Positions 9,679-19,221 of a DNA stretch of 50,952 bases are shown piece by piece. The notes beneath the pieces were generated by a model. That model did not search any database, was not told the DNA's origin, and saw only the letters and a list, made by a program, of their open reading frames with translations. The position numbers were made by a program, and so were the translations under genes. Origin of the DNA: a virus; IMG/VR virus record IMGVR_UViG_3300024273_001720, positions 1 to 50,952 of that record, one strand, 5' to 3'. Numbering within the stretch: position 1 is the stretch's first letter; the number at the start of each line of letters is the position of its first letter.

Positions 9679-12600
9679 CTACCTAAAATCATAAATCTCT
9701 GGAGCAGCAAAGTCAATCGTATCAGATAAGTATCTTCTTTTACCGATTCCGGTTGCCGCAGAGCCGCTATTATAATTAGACAGCATAGTACTTGTTATAT
9801 TATTGATGTTCTTACCAAGTGGTTTGTATTTTGCGTAAACTTCAATATCAAATTTAAAATCAAAACCGTTTCTATCAATAATATCCAATCCTATTTTCTT
9901 AGAATATGTAATATTATTTAGTATATTGCTAATAATTCCTCCAACTCTTCCGATACCGACACTTCCTGCTCCGTTGTAATCTGTCATTCTGTATTGAAAT
10001 ATAAGATCTAAAGAAATTGAATTAGCCTTTCCTCCTGGAATTATCTTTTTACCTGACTTGTTGCTAGCGTCTACCGATAAATATTCTTTAGTTAGGGGAG
10101 AGATATACAAGAATGATCCACAAGAATGTCCACCTAATAAATATTGATCATTTGGTTCAAACGAATTCTTAATAGTTTTTCTAAGTGCAGTAACATTTGA
10201 TGCATTTATAGTCTTTACTAATTTTAAAGGAGTTTGTTGATTGCCATTAAAATCATTAGCCTTTCTTGCTGCTGTTTTAGGCATACCAACTAATCCATTA
10301 CTTATAATATCTATAGCGGTAAGAGGACTTGATGTATTAATTAATGGATGATCTATGTGCATGAACATACCATTGTCATAGTCTTCAAGAGTTATTCCAC
10401 CAGGTTCTCCTATTTTAGTAAGCAATGGGGTTACACCACTATAAGCTCCATTCCATGTGAAATCATTTACAGCGCTTGAGCCTATTGTTGTAAATTCAGA
10501 TCCAGTAGGAATTGATGCAGTATTAAAGTTTTTAACACCATCTGTTGTAACTACTCCCGTAACAGGATGAGAAATTCCATATTCATTTATGTCAAATCCC
10601 GAAGTATCAAGCACATCAATATCATCCCCAATGTACAATGCATCGTCATTGGCAATATTTTTAAATCTTGAGTATATGAACTGTCCTTTTAATTGAGATG
10701 ACTGTTCAGGCCCATCATTTAAATAATTATAAGCGTTTAAATCAGCATTGGACACGTTTTGATATATTACCGGAACAACATCATACCGAGCTTCACTTGT
10801 ATAATAATCATTGGCAGAAACTGCAGGATCAATAGTTCCTGTCCCTAAACCAAACACATCATCTGATGAAGAAACATAAACAGGCTGAGTAGTGTCTCCT
10901 ATCATTCTAGAAATTAATTCTAAATCAGTTGCTTTTGTATTCGATAGTTCAATTTTAAAGTTCTTAGTAACAATATATCCTTTATAGTTATCAGATGGCA
11001 ATTCTGTCGTATAGTACCCTGCAAATAATTTTACAGTAGTATTATTAGAAACATTTGTAACATTTCCATCCTCATCAACTAAGTTAACTAGCAATTCACC
11101 AACATTTCCTTCAATTATATCACGTAGTCTTAATATTTCATTTTGAAGACTTAATAATTTCTCATAAACATTAACAGTTCCTTGAGTTGCTGTTGTGAAT
11201 CCTGATGCAATGCTTTCAGCACTGTGATTATATACCACGTTTCCAGACTCGAATGAATCAGCAACATGAGAGTATACTCCAGCTGCTTCTAAATCCTGCT
11301 TAATACCTACTTTAATATAATCTAATTCATTTGTCTTTGTGATATCACTAATTGAAGTCGTAGACAGCTCTCCTTCAGGAAATTCAACTCTAATAATTTC
11401 AGACCAGTCGGATTCGACAGGATTCGCAGGGAAACCTGCTTCTGAAACAGACTTAATCATAATCTCTACAATTTCTCCAGGATTGATTGATATGTCTAGT
11501 GAATTAAAGTTTATTGCTTGCGCATCTTCTTCATTCTCTAATGTCCACTCATATTTACCAGAAGATGCTATTTCTCTTTTTCTAACAATTCCATCTAATT
11601 CATTCCAGTTTGAAAAAGCCGCTGTTTTTGTAGTTCCATTTACTGAATCATTAAACTCTAATTGATCTACATTTGAAGTTTTTCCAGTAGTTGATACATA
11701 TCGGTATCTTGTTTTAAATCTAACGATTTGTTGAGATACTTCTTGACCTATTCGTTGCGGTTCTGGAATAGCCCAGAATCCTCTTACTTTAAATTTAGGA
11801 GAAACACTAGAAATATCAGTAGAATCTGCAGAAGCTTTAATATCGCTTACAATAGATGCATACAACTTAGACTCATTATCTCTTTCTGAGATTAAAGAAA
11901 AAAGTTCGTTTTTTCTATTATCTTTTTCAGCAGAAGATTCAAATTTCTTAGTGTTTAATACAGCTTTCTTTTGTTTGATCGCCTCATCTATTTTCTTAAT
12001 ATTCTGTTCAGTCGAGATCTTGTCAGATTTCAATTGTTTGATTTTATCTGAAGTTGTATTATCAGTTAAATGTTTATTTATTTGTACAACTTTAAAGTTA
12101 GTAACATCAAGTGTTGGAGGTGTAGGTATAATACCAATAGCAGCTGGCGGAATATAATCAACTTTAAGCGCTTTGATAAATTGTCCAAAATCCGCTACTT
12201 CATCTCTATAATACTTAGCAAGCGTAGAAGTATCTCCGGTTGCTAGGGTAATTGATAGTTCATTAGAGTAAAAACCAATACCTGGTGAATATTCTTCAGC
12301 TGGTATTTTAGAATTAGGATCTATTGGTTTAACAAAGATAACTTGTCTTTCGTCAAATCCAATTTTAATCTCAATACTCAAAGCCGTATCGACTGCTTTG
12401 TATATTCCTAATTGATTTGCGCCTAGTCTAATAGATTCAAAACCTTCAATTATTTCTAATTCTATTTGAGAAGTTGCAGTGTCTATTGATTTAATTAAGT
12501 ATCTTGTAGAATAATTACCAGAATTAACTATTAAAGAATCAGAAACCTTCAGAGTTTCAGTGTCCTTTGCATTCTTAGATGTGTCTGTGTAACTTAATTT

Positions 12601-13329
12601 GTTTAGGGTAAATAACTTAATAGATCTAGTTTCAGTTGTGCCGTTAACGATTACTGACTTCTGAGCAGTATCTATTTTAGTAACATCAAATTTACCATTA
12701 TATTGCATGCTTCTAATTGGCATGTCAATAACTTCAGAATCTAAATAATAATCTAGACCATCTTTTATTAAATCATCAGCAAACGAGCTATAAACTATTT
12801 CACTAGATCCTTTGTATCTTTCGTCAAATAATATTGCAGTGTTTGCACTGTTTCCGTTAAATATAAATCTTTCAATATAAACTCTTTCAGTCTCTACTGG
12901 AATCTGTCCAGTAACATCAACATTTATTGTTAATAGAGGATTTAAGAAATCTTCAAAAAATTCATTTAACTTTGTACCAAATTCGGTAGGAGCAGCCATT
13001 GAATTTATTGGGTTCGAAGGACTCTTCAATTTAGAAGTGTATATACTTCTATAAGATCCGTCCTTTAATCTAATATTAGCATCTGAACCACTAACACCAC
13101 TAATAGCATTTAAATTATTATTAAGTCTTTCGATTTCTCTTTTCAAATATCCAAACGCAGGTATTTGAATAGACTCGTTTTGATTAGTCTTGCTATTGTA
13201 TAAATCAATCACAACAGTTTCTTTATCTGTCGTAATTGCCTCATTAATTCTATTAAAAGTCTCTAGAGAATTTGTGTTTAATTCTAAAAACTGTTCAAGT
13301 AATTGTGATATTGAATTGCTAGCGCTCAT
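9679..13329 (-). CDS. Large tail/baseplate protein with coiled coil and Fn3-like domain
   Basis: A 1216-residue protein with no family I can name. A Lys/Glu-rich coiled coil lies at about residues 425-505 (for example KKIDEAIKQKKAVLNTKK). It is followed by a segment starting FKTRYRYVSTTGKTSN and ending IIRVEFP, which has the strand pattern of a fibronectin type III domain. A second short coiled segment (LLSLQNEILRLRDIIEG) lies near residue 730. The gene begins one base before the stop of the 644-residue gene and is part of the same run of tail genes. A structural role at the baseplate periphery or fibre attachment is inferred from position. Confidence 0.65.
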   Translation of the reverse strand: MSASNSISQLLEQFLELNTNSLETFNRINEAITTDKETVVIDLYNSKTNQNESIQIPAFGYLKREIERLNNNLNAISGVSGSDANIRLKDGSYRSIYTSKLKSPSNPINSMAAPTEFGTKLNEFFEDFLNPLLTINVDVTGQIPVETERVYIERFIFNGNSANTAILFDERYKGSSEIVYSSFADDLIKDGLDYYLDSEVIDMPIRSMQYNGKFDVTKIDTAQKSVIVNGTTETRSIKLFTLNKLSYTDTSKNAKDTETLKVSDSLIVNSGNYSTRYLIKSIDTATSQIELEIIEGFESIRLGANQLGIYKAVDTALSIEIKIGFDERQVIFVKPIDPNSKIPAEEYSPGIGFYSNELSITLATGDTSTLAKYYRDEVADFGQFIKALKVDYIPPAAIGIIPTPPTLDVTNFKVVQINKHLTDNTTSDKIKQLKSDKISTEQNIKKIDEAIKQKKAVLNTKKFESSAEKDNRKNELFSLISERDNESKLYASIVSDIKASADSTDISSVSPKFKVRGFWAIPEPQRIGQEVSQQIVRFKTRYRYVSTTGKTSNVDQLEFNDSVNGTTKTAAFSNWNELDGIVRKREIASSGKYEWTLENEEDAQAINFNSLDISINPGEIVEIMIKSVSEAGFPANPVESDWSEIIRVEFPEGELSTTSISDITKTNELDYIKVGIKQDLEAAGVYSHVADSFESGNVVYNHSAESIASGFTTATQGTVNVYEKLLSLQNEILRLRDIIEGNVGELLVNLVDEDGNVTNVSNNTTVKLFAGYYTTELPSDNYKGYIVTKNFKIELSNTKATDLELISRMIGDTTQPVYVSSSDDVFGLGTGTIDPAVSANDYYTSEARYDVVPVIYQNVSNADLNAYNYLNDGPEQSSQLKGQFIYSRFKNIANDDALYIGDDIDVLDTSGFDINEYGISHPVTGVVTTDGVKNFNTASIPTGSEFTTIGSSAVNDFTWNGAYSGVTPLLTKIGEPGGITLEDYDNGMFMHIDHPLINTSSPLTAIDIISNGLVGMPKTAARKANDFNGNQQTPLKLVKTINASNVTALRKTIKNSFEPNDQYLLGGHSCGSFLYISPLTKEYLSVDASNKSGKKIIPGGKANSISLDLIFQYRMTDYNGAGSVGIGRVGGIISNILNNITYSKKIGLDIIDRNGFDFKFDIEVYAKYKPLGKNINNITSTMLSNYNSGSAATGIGKRRYLSDTIDFAAPEIYDFR

Positions 13330-13330
13330 A

Positions 13331-15265
13331 TTATCTTATAATTTCAAGTTCGAATGTCTTGTTTATTTCATCAATGCAAATTAATTCAAAATATGGTTTA
13401 AGACTTAGTATTGTATTGTTGTCAATACTTACTTTTAAAACCCATAAATTGGCTTCCTTTGTATGTATATTAATTTTATTAGTTCCTATGTTTAGTAAAC
13501 TATCTTTAAATGAGAATTTAACTGTTTGGCCTTTTTTCCAAGAATTAATACTATCATCTAAGTATATATTCAAATCATCTTGTAGCTCTTCGTATTGTAG
13601 ATTAATTCTAATTAAGTTCTCGTATGTTTTGATTCTTGAATATAAACCATAAGTTGGCGAACTATTTATAGGATTAAATTTATTATCCGCAGTATTTAAA
13701 GAAACTATAGTTTCAGAATAATTATCATATTCAAAAACTTCATTTAACGTGTATCCTACATTATTATTAACAATCTTAATGTACTTCGGATCTGATTTGT
13801 CAATAATAACACCTTCACCTGCTTTAATAACATCAGTGTTGTATTGAACTTCACTTGGAATAACACCACTTATTATTTGATTAATCCTGGAATTAGCAGA
13901 CGATATCATATCTAAAATTGATGAAGAACTATTGTAATTCAAAGACGCGTTTATAACATCATCTTCTAAAGAACTAATTCTATCTAATAAATTACCATCA
14001 TTTCTGGTAGTAAGCATTAAATTTTCTAGTGATTCTAATCTTTTAGCAATATCAGTATATCTAGTATTAGCCTCGACTAATAAAGCTACTGCGCCGTCTA
14101 GGGCACTTGTAGTATCTAAAAATATGTCCATTGAGAATGTAGAATAATCATTGATATTATTCTCAACTCCTACATTATCTAATGAAGAATTAAATTTAAC
14201 ATTTAATTTTAGGGCAAATGCATTACCATTCAACCCTGTAATTTCGTTTGGTTTGTATTTAGTTAATTCTGGAATATAAAATCCAGTTGATGTTGGATCA
14301 TTTTTAAAATTATCTAATAATATGATACCGTATAAATTAGTTGATCTATTCGCCGTGTTTGATTTTGAATGTAAATCATAATAAACAAGAATAGCATTAA
14401 ATCTAAAGTCTCCACCTCTTTGTGAATATTCTAAAAGACTATTTAATTTTGGATCATTTATTATTTTTGAATAAATTTCAGGATTCCATTCAATACCGTA
14501 ATTATATAGATCATTGCTACTTAAGTCAATTGTTCCGGCTGCATTATCGCCTAAAGCATCTAAACCTAGATTAGAATCAGGGTGGTTTTGTCCAGATCTT
14601 CCATTAATTTCATCTATTGGCAAATATGCCGTTGCAGTTGTATTAAAATTAGTAGATTTAAAAAGAATTTCTGGAGTAAATCCGACAGAAGAGGGTACGT
14701 TTATAAATATTTCATTATATACTTCTCCTTCAAAATTCTTATCGTTAGAAACGTCAATAGTTCCAACATATTTAACAACCTTGCTGTATTCACTACCAAC
14801 TGATGATGAATCATCTAATTCAATAGCTCTAGAATAAGAACTGGATGCCTGTTGAGTTGTTGCTCCTTTGACTCTAAACGCTCCTATGTGGTTTAACCAC
14901 TTAAAGAATATTTTTTCAGAATCAGAAGAGTATATTGTAGAATCAAAATCATCATCAGTAAGAATAAAATTCTCAAAGTTTAATGCATAATTTTGAAATG
15001 TTTGTGCAAAATGAACATTAGCATCATCGACTTCATTATCGACATATGGCTGGGTTCCATTAAATAAATTACCAAATTGAATATAGTTATTTGTAGATCC
15101 TTCACCAGGCGAAGCAACTACTGGAATATCTAAAAGTGCAAACTTTGAATATTCAAATATTAAATCAGGGTTATAATATGCTCTAGTCAAATCTCTAGCT
15201 GCACTAGAAAACGCGTACATAGTACCTCCTTGTTCTTGTGGAATTCTAATTAATGGTGTAGCCAT
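13331..15265 (-). CDS. Tail-associated structural protein
   Basis: A 644-residue protein, mostly beta-type and Asn/Ser/Asp-rich. It has a heptad-like stretch near residues 410-465 (RLESLENLMLTTRNDGNLLD and following) that could drive trimerisation. No named domain is recognised. The ATG follows the A-rich leader AAAATAAAAAGCATAAA with no Shine-Dalgarno sequence. It lies between a 182-residue protein and the 1216-residue protein, in the region where T4 encodes gp8-gp11. Assignment as a peripheral baseplate or fibre protein rests on synteny only. Confidence 0.6.
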   Translation of the reverse strand: MATPLIRIPQEQGGTMYAFSSAARDLTRAYYNPDLIFEYSKFALLDIPVVASPGEGSTNNYIQFGNLFNGTQPYVDNEVDDANVHFAQTFQNYALNFENFILTDDDFDSTIYSSDSEKIFFKWLNHIGAFRVKGATTQQASSSYSRAIELDDSSSVGSEYSKVVKYVGTIDVSNDKNFEGEVYNEIFINVPSSVGFTPEILFKSTNFNTTATAYLPIDEINGRSGQNHPDSNLGLDALGDNAAGTIDLSSNDLYNYGIEWNPEIYSKIINDPKLNSLLEYSQRGGDFRFNAILVYYDLHSKSNTANRSTNLYGIILLDNFKNDPTSTGFYIPELTKYKPNEITGLNGNAFALKLNVKFNSSLDNVGVENNINDYSTFSMDIFLDTTSALDGAVALLVEANTRYTDIAKRLESLENLMLTTRNDGNLLDRISSLEDDVINASLNYNSSSSILDMISSANSRINQIISGVIPSEVQYNTDVIKAGEGVIIDKSDPKYIKIVNNNVGYTLNEVFEYDNYSETIVSLNTADNKFNPINSSPTYGLYSRIKTYENLIRINLQYEELQDDLNIYLDDSINSWKKGQTVKFSFKDSLLNIGTNKINIHTKEANLWVLKVSIDNNTILSLKPYFELICIDEINKTFELEIIR

Positions 15266-15296
15266 TTTATGCTTTTTATTTTATATAATGTATATA

Positions 15297-15845
15297 TTAG
15301 TTTTTAGAAATAACATACCAGCTAGTTCCTAAATATTGTAAAGATATAGTTTTGTCCTGTGTAATCACAAGGTCTACTGATTCTCCTGCTATTTCTGCAT
15401 TATTTAGTGAAAAACCAGCAATATCCGCAGCGATAAGAGTTACTTTTTGACCTTCAGCAGCTCCAGATAGTACAAATACGCCAGGTCCAACAAAGTAAGT
15501 TTCGTTTGTCCAGTTGTTTACTGTTGGTAATGTCGGATTAGGTGAAACAGAAGTTCCATTTACTGATGCAATAACTCCAGCTTCGAAAATAGCATTTTGT
15601 TTAAATACATGTGTTACGTAAGAAATAACATTTGTCGAATTAGCTAAAAATAAATTAGTTGCTCCGCTTAAAACTGATAATGTGGAAGATGTTATTCCTC
15701 CAGTTAATTGTAAAGTTTGTCCCGTTACATTTAATAACGATGAAATACCTACTAACTCAGTTCTGATTGATTCAAAATTATTATTAAGAACAATTCTAGA
15801 AGATGAAAGACTGTCGGTACCTAAGATTGGTGTAATACTTGCCAT
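15297..15845 (-). CDS. Small tail/fibre-like structural protein
   Basis: A 182-residue protein rich in Ser, Thr, Val and Asn. The N-terminus (LSSSRIVLNNNFESIRTELVGISSLL) looks like the short helix that opens many phage fibre proteins. The C-terminal half is beta-rich and ends in a strand pattern around LQYLGTSWYVIS. No catalytic motif is visible. It lies directly after the gp7-like gene, with two bases between stop and ATG. It could be a small fibre, plug or baseplate decoration protein. Confidence 0.55.
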   Translation of the reverse strand: MASITPILGTDSLSSSRIVLNNNFESIRTELVGISSLLNVTGQTLQLTGGITSSTLSVLSGATNLFLANSTNVISYVTHVFKQNAIFEAGVIASVNGTSVSPNPTLPTVNNWTNETYFVGPGVFVLSGAAEGQKVTLIAADIAGFSLNNAEIAGESVDLVITQDKTISLQYLGTSWYVISKN

Positions 15846-15847
15846 TT

Positions 15848-18800
15848 TTATATGATTTTTATTATGTTTTTGTTTATTATGTTTTTGTTTCCATTTAAAT
15901 CAATTAATTCAAGTTGAATTTCATATTCTCCTCGGTATTTGAACAAATAAGTCAACCATTGATTATTATAATATATATCATCAACATTTAAAGTATTATT
16001 TTTTAATCTCCAATTTTGAGAAACAATACCTGGCATCTTTGTAGTATCATATGAAAACGTAACATGATTCAATAAATTAACTCTTTCATGAGATCTAATC
16101 ATTTTTAAATTATTAAAATTTGGATTATAACTCTTAAAATGTATTTCTGAATTAGCAACAACTTCACCACATAATGGATTATTAAATCCAACTGACGTAT
16201 ACTCATAAGATCTAGAAGGTTCAATTGCCACAATTAACATATAATCACATCTATCGTATCCCATTGTAGTTTCTCCAGTAGATACGTTATTGTCAGAATC
16301 TACTCCAATTACATTATAGTTAAATTTAGCAAATAACGGATGTTCTGTCGGATCTAGATTTTGTAACTCTTCTGCTATTAAGAACCATGCATCAACATCT
16401 GTATTATCAACCGGCATTGGCGATACTATTTGATATATATCGTCGATACTTTCGTTAGTTATTGGATTGTCGTGTTGAATAAACATAAAGTGACCGTTTT
16501 CTCCTCCATTTAAATTAATTTTAAACGAAGAGTTAATGTCTGCTCCAATTCTAGTCATATCCCATGATATTTTAGAACCATCATTCCATAAATGTTCTTT
16601 TAATTCGTCAAAAACATAAGGTCCTGTAGTTTCACTAAACCCTGTGATTGAATTAGCATCAATGAATCTTCTAACTGTAGAAAATTCACGACCAAATTGA
16701 TCGTCTTGGATATAATTTGCCCTATCTAATGTTAAATAGTAAGTGGCTAGGACATCGTCAACTTCGATCTCATTTTCAGAACTAGTATTCCAATCTGAAC
16801 CTGCAGAATCCCATTTATTTTTATATAAATTCCATGATTTTTTCTCTGCTAGTTCTTGATAAATCCCATACACTTCGACGTTTTTATTCTTAACATTAAT
16901 ATAGTCCTTTTTTCTATAAGTACTTTTAAAATTATATAAGTCATATAAGTTCAGTTCAATCGAGTAATCTCCAGCGAACGGCAAAGTAATCGGAAATGTA
17001 GAATAGGACTCTATAGATCCTCTAAATTCTTTTAAATAATTATTAGGTCCACTAATAACCCATTCAACTTCATATATATTAGCATGCCACCAGTTTTCCC
17101 ATGTCAAAAACTCATAATCCTCATTAGATTTTAAATAGTCATAGTAGTTTAAAGAAGGATTTGTCGGATGTGCTGGAAAATCTTCGTAAAAATTATACAT
17201 ATCAAAACCAGAATACTTCTTACCAGAATCCATCCATGTGAATTCCGCGTCATCCCACTTATCTTTATAAGATTCTATATTTAACACAACCGGACATCCT
17301 ATTGGAATCCCGGCAACAGTATTAAAAGTAGATAGATCGCCATCATAATAATCTCCATAAAAATTAGCAATAGACTCAGTTAAGATCTCCGCAACATTAT
17401 TAAAAATTGTAAAAGTAGAAGGTGACATCGAAGCCTCAGTCGATAATATCTCCTCATCAGTGTCGATTATAGTATTTTCTCCGTCGTATGTTACCGAAAT
17501 AACCTTTGCTCTATTAAATACGTTACCATCATACATGTATGAGTATGTTGTTGAAATCTGCCCGCTAAGATCAGCACCATATATAGTAAGTCTATTGTTA
17601 GCGTACCCATCTATTATTGAGTAGTTTGGTGAAACTAATATATGTTCTTCTACTCTATTATTTGTTTGTAAAAAATCTTGATTAATTCCAGTTAATCTAT
17701 AATCAACTTTACGCAAATCTTCTATAAAAAGTTGTCTCTGTTCTGGATACTTTTTAAAATCAACATCAACGCCAGATGTCTGTTTCTTAATAATATGCTG
17801 ATTATTCCATACGTTTTGATTAAATTGAGAAAAGTAATCACCTTCACCTGTAATATCTACTATTTTAGCTTGTAGTGGTAGGAAATTCTTTTGTAGTTTA
17901 TTCTTTAGACCGTACAATTTTATTAGCACTTCATCTGGAGAATAGTCAAATGCCTCTTCGACTGTAGGAATATCCCATTCATCGACATTTCCCGTCGCGT
18001 TATTTAATCGGTATACTAGAGAAAACCTTGAAGTTTTCTTTTGATTTGAACTAGGCAATTGATTATTTTGGTTCTTATTAGCTAAAAACCCAGTAACATC
18101 TTGATTAGGTACTGCAACCGCTTTTAATTTACCAAAGTATTCAGACTGCTCATTGATATTTAACCAATATTCTTTTAAAGTTAGTTTATTGTATCCGTAA
18201 AAATCGATTGCATTCAAAAGAGCCTTATAAGTTCCGACGAACGGTTTTATCTGAGATGCTTGTAAAAGTAGTTCTTTTCTTTTCGCATTAAGTATTATAT
18301 TGTCTGGCGATAATTCATTTATGTTAGTGTCTTTAAAAATAAAGAAATCTGAATTATCAAATTCCATTCCTATATTAGAAAGAAGAACATTTAATCTTTC
18401 ATCTTCAGCTTCAGTTTCACCATATATTCTAATGTTTGCAATTAGTGTTCTGTTATTCTGATCAGTGTATGAAAAAATACTTAACACATTCGTGTGATAT
18501 CCTTCAATCTCGCTCATCATTGCAATATTACAAGACAATGGAACAGATGTTGCACTAGAATTAACTATAGTTAAACCAGACGTCTGATTAAATCCAATTT
18601 TCTGTGCGCTATCTGCTAGTTGTGTTGTTTTTTTAGAATCTTTTTGAACAAATACATTGCCGTCTTTAGAATAAGTACTATATAAGAATATGTCTTCACT
18701 TATATCGTATCCTACGTTAAATTCGTAGTCGAAGAATACTTGAGTTACATCAGAAATAGGAGTAACAAATTTTTCATTTCCTAATTCACCTTGTACTTTT

Positions 18801-18949
18801 TCTAAAATATAGAGCGAAAGAGTTTCATACAATCCTGTCGATACTCTAGGTAAATAGCATACACCTTCCCATAGATCAGTTGTTAAATCATAAGTTAGAT
18901 TTAATTCATTAGATTCGCTATCGAAAAATATTAAATTATTGTATGTCAT
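15848..18949 (-). CDS. Baseplate wedge protein, gp7-like by position, with PKD-like domains
   Basis: A 1033-residue protein two genes downstream of the gp6-like gene, matching the T4 order 25-6-7 and close to T4 gp7 length. Around residues 210-280 the segment from RKELLLQASQIKP through KPFVGTYKALLNAIDFYG resembles the 'KGT' core of P2 gpI tail proteins, a fold also present in gp7. Two PKD or Ig-like segments lie toward the C-terminus (around residues 620-690 and 950-1030), each ending with a GEYEIQLEL- or GDYSIELNL-type strand. It would link the inner wedge to peripheral proteins. The family call rests on position plus this weak similarity. Confidence 0.55.
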   Translation of the reverse strand: MTYNNLIFFDSESNELNLTYDLTTDLWEGVCYLPRVSTGLYETLSLYILEKVQGELGNEKFVTPISDVTQVFFDYEFNVGYDISEDIFLYSTYSKDGNVFVQKDSKKTTQLADSAQKIGFNQTSGLTIVNSSATSVPLSCNIAMMSEIEGYHTNVLSIFSYTDQNNRTLIANIRIYGETEAEDERLNVLLSNIGMEFDNSDFFIFKDTNINELSPDNIILNAKRKELLLQASQIKPFVGTYKALLNAIDFYGYNKLTLKEYWLNINEQSEYFGKLKAVAVPNQDVTGFLANKNQNNQLPSSNQKKTSRFSLVYRLNNATGNVDEWDIPTVEEAFDYSPDEVLIKLYGLKNKLQKNFLPLQAKIVDITGEGDYFSQFNQNVWNNQHIIKKQTSGVDVDFKKYPEQRQLFIEDLRKVDYRLTGINQDFLQTNNRVEEHILVSPNYSIIDGYANNRLTIYGADLSGQISTTYSYMYDGNVFNRAKVISVTYDGENTIIDTDEEILSTEASMSPSTFTIFNNVAEILTESIANFYGDYYDGDLSTFNTVAGIPIGCPVVLNIESYKDKWDDAEFTWMDSGKKYSGFDMYNFYEDFPAHPTNPSLNYYDYLKSNEDYEFLTWENWWHANIYEVEWVISGPNNYLKEFRGSIESYSTFPITLPFAGDYSIELNLYDLYNFKSTYRKKDYINVKNKNVEVYGIYQELAEKKSWNLYKNKWDSAGSDWNTSSENEIEVDDVLATYYLTLDRANYIQDDQFGREFSTVRRFIDANSITGFSETTGPYVFDELKEHLWNDGSKISWDMTRIGADINSSFKINLNGGENGHFMFIQHDNPITNESIDDIYQIVSPMPVDNTDVDAWFLIAEELQNLDPTEHPLFAKFNYNVIGVDSDNNVSTGETTMGYDRCDYMLIVAIEPSRSYEYTSVGFNNPLCGEVVANSEIHFKSYNPNFNNLKMIRSHERVNLLNHVTFSYDTTKMPGIVSQNWRLKNNTLNVDDIYYNNQWLTYLFKYRGEYEIQLELIDLNGNKNIINKNIIKII

Positions 18950-18951
18950 TA

Positions 18952-19221
18952 TTATCTAACTTTTTTATCGTTTTTCTTAATAGTGTATGATTTATAAACT
19001 TTTAAAGATGAAACAGCATCAATTAGATCAGCAATCGAATGCTGAACCAATATCACAAAATCATGCATCATATCATTTCTTTGTATGTACTTAGAAATAG
19101 AATTCACAAGAACATTTTCTCTGTAATTATTTCCTAAATTCTTTCGGTCATCCATGACATTTAACCTAACATCATAGTTGCTTTTTCTTCTTACTTTAAA
19201 TAAATCTTTAAATGGATCCAT
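18952..19221 (-). CDS. Small basic protein between gp6-like and gp7-like genes
   Basis: An 89-residue Lys/Arg-rich protein starting MDPFKDLFKVRRKSNYD. It is probably all helical, and no family is recognised. Its ATG overlaps the stop of the gp6-like gene by one base (TAATG), and its stop is two bases from the next ATG, so it is translated with the wedge genes. A small baseplate or assembly factor is plausible, but this is inference from position. Confidence 0.6.
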   Translation of the reverse strand: MDPFKDLFKVRRKSNYDVRLNVMDDRKNLGNNYRENVLVNSISKYIQRNDMMHDFVILVQHSIADLIDAVSSLKVYKSYTIKKNDKKVR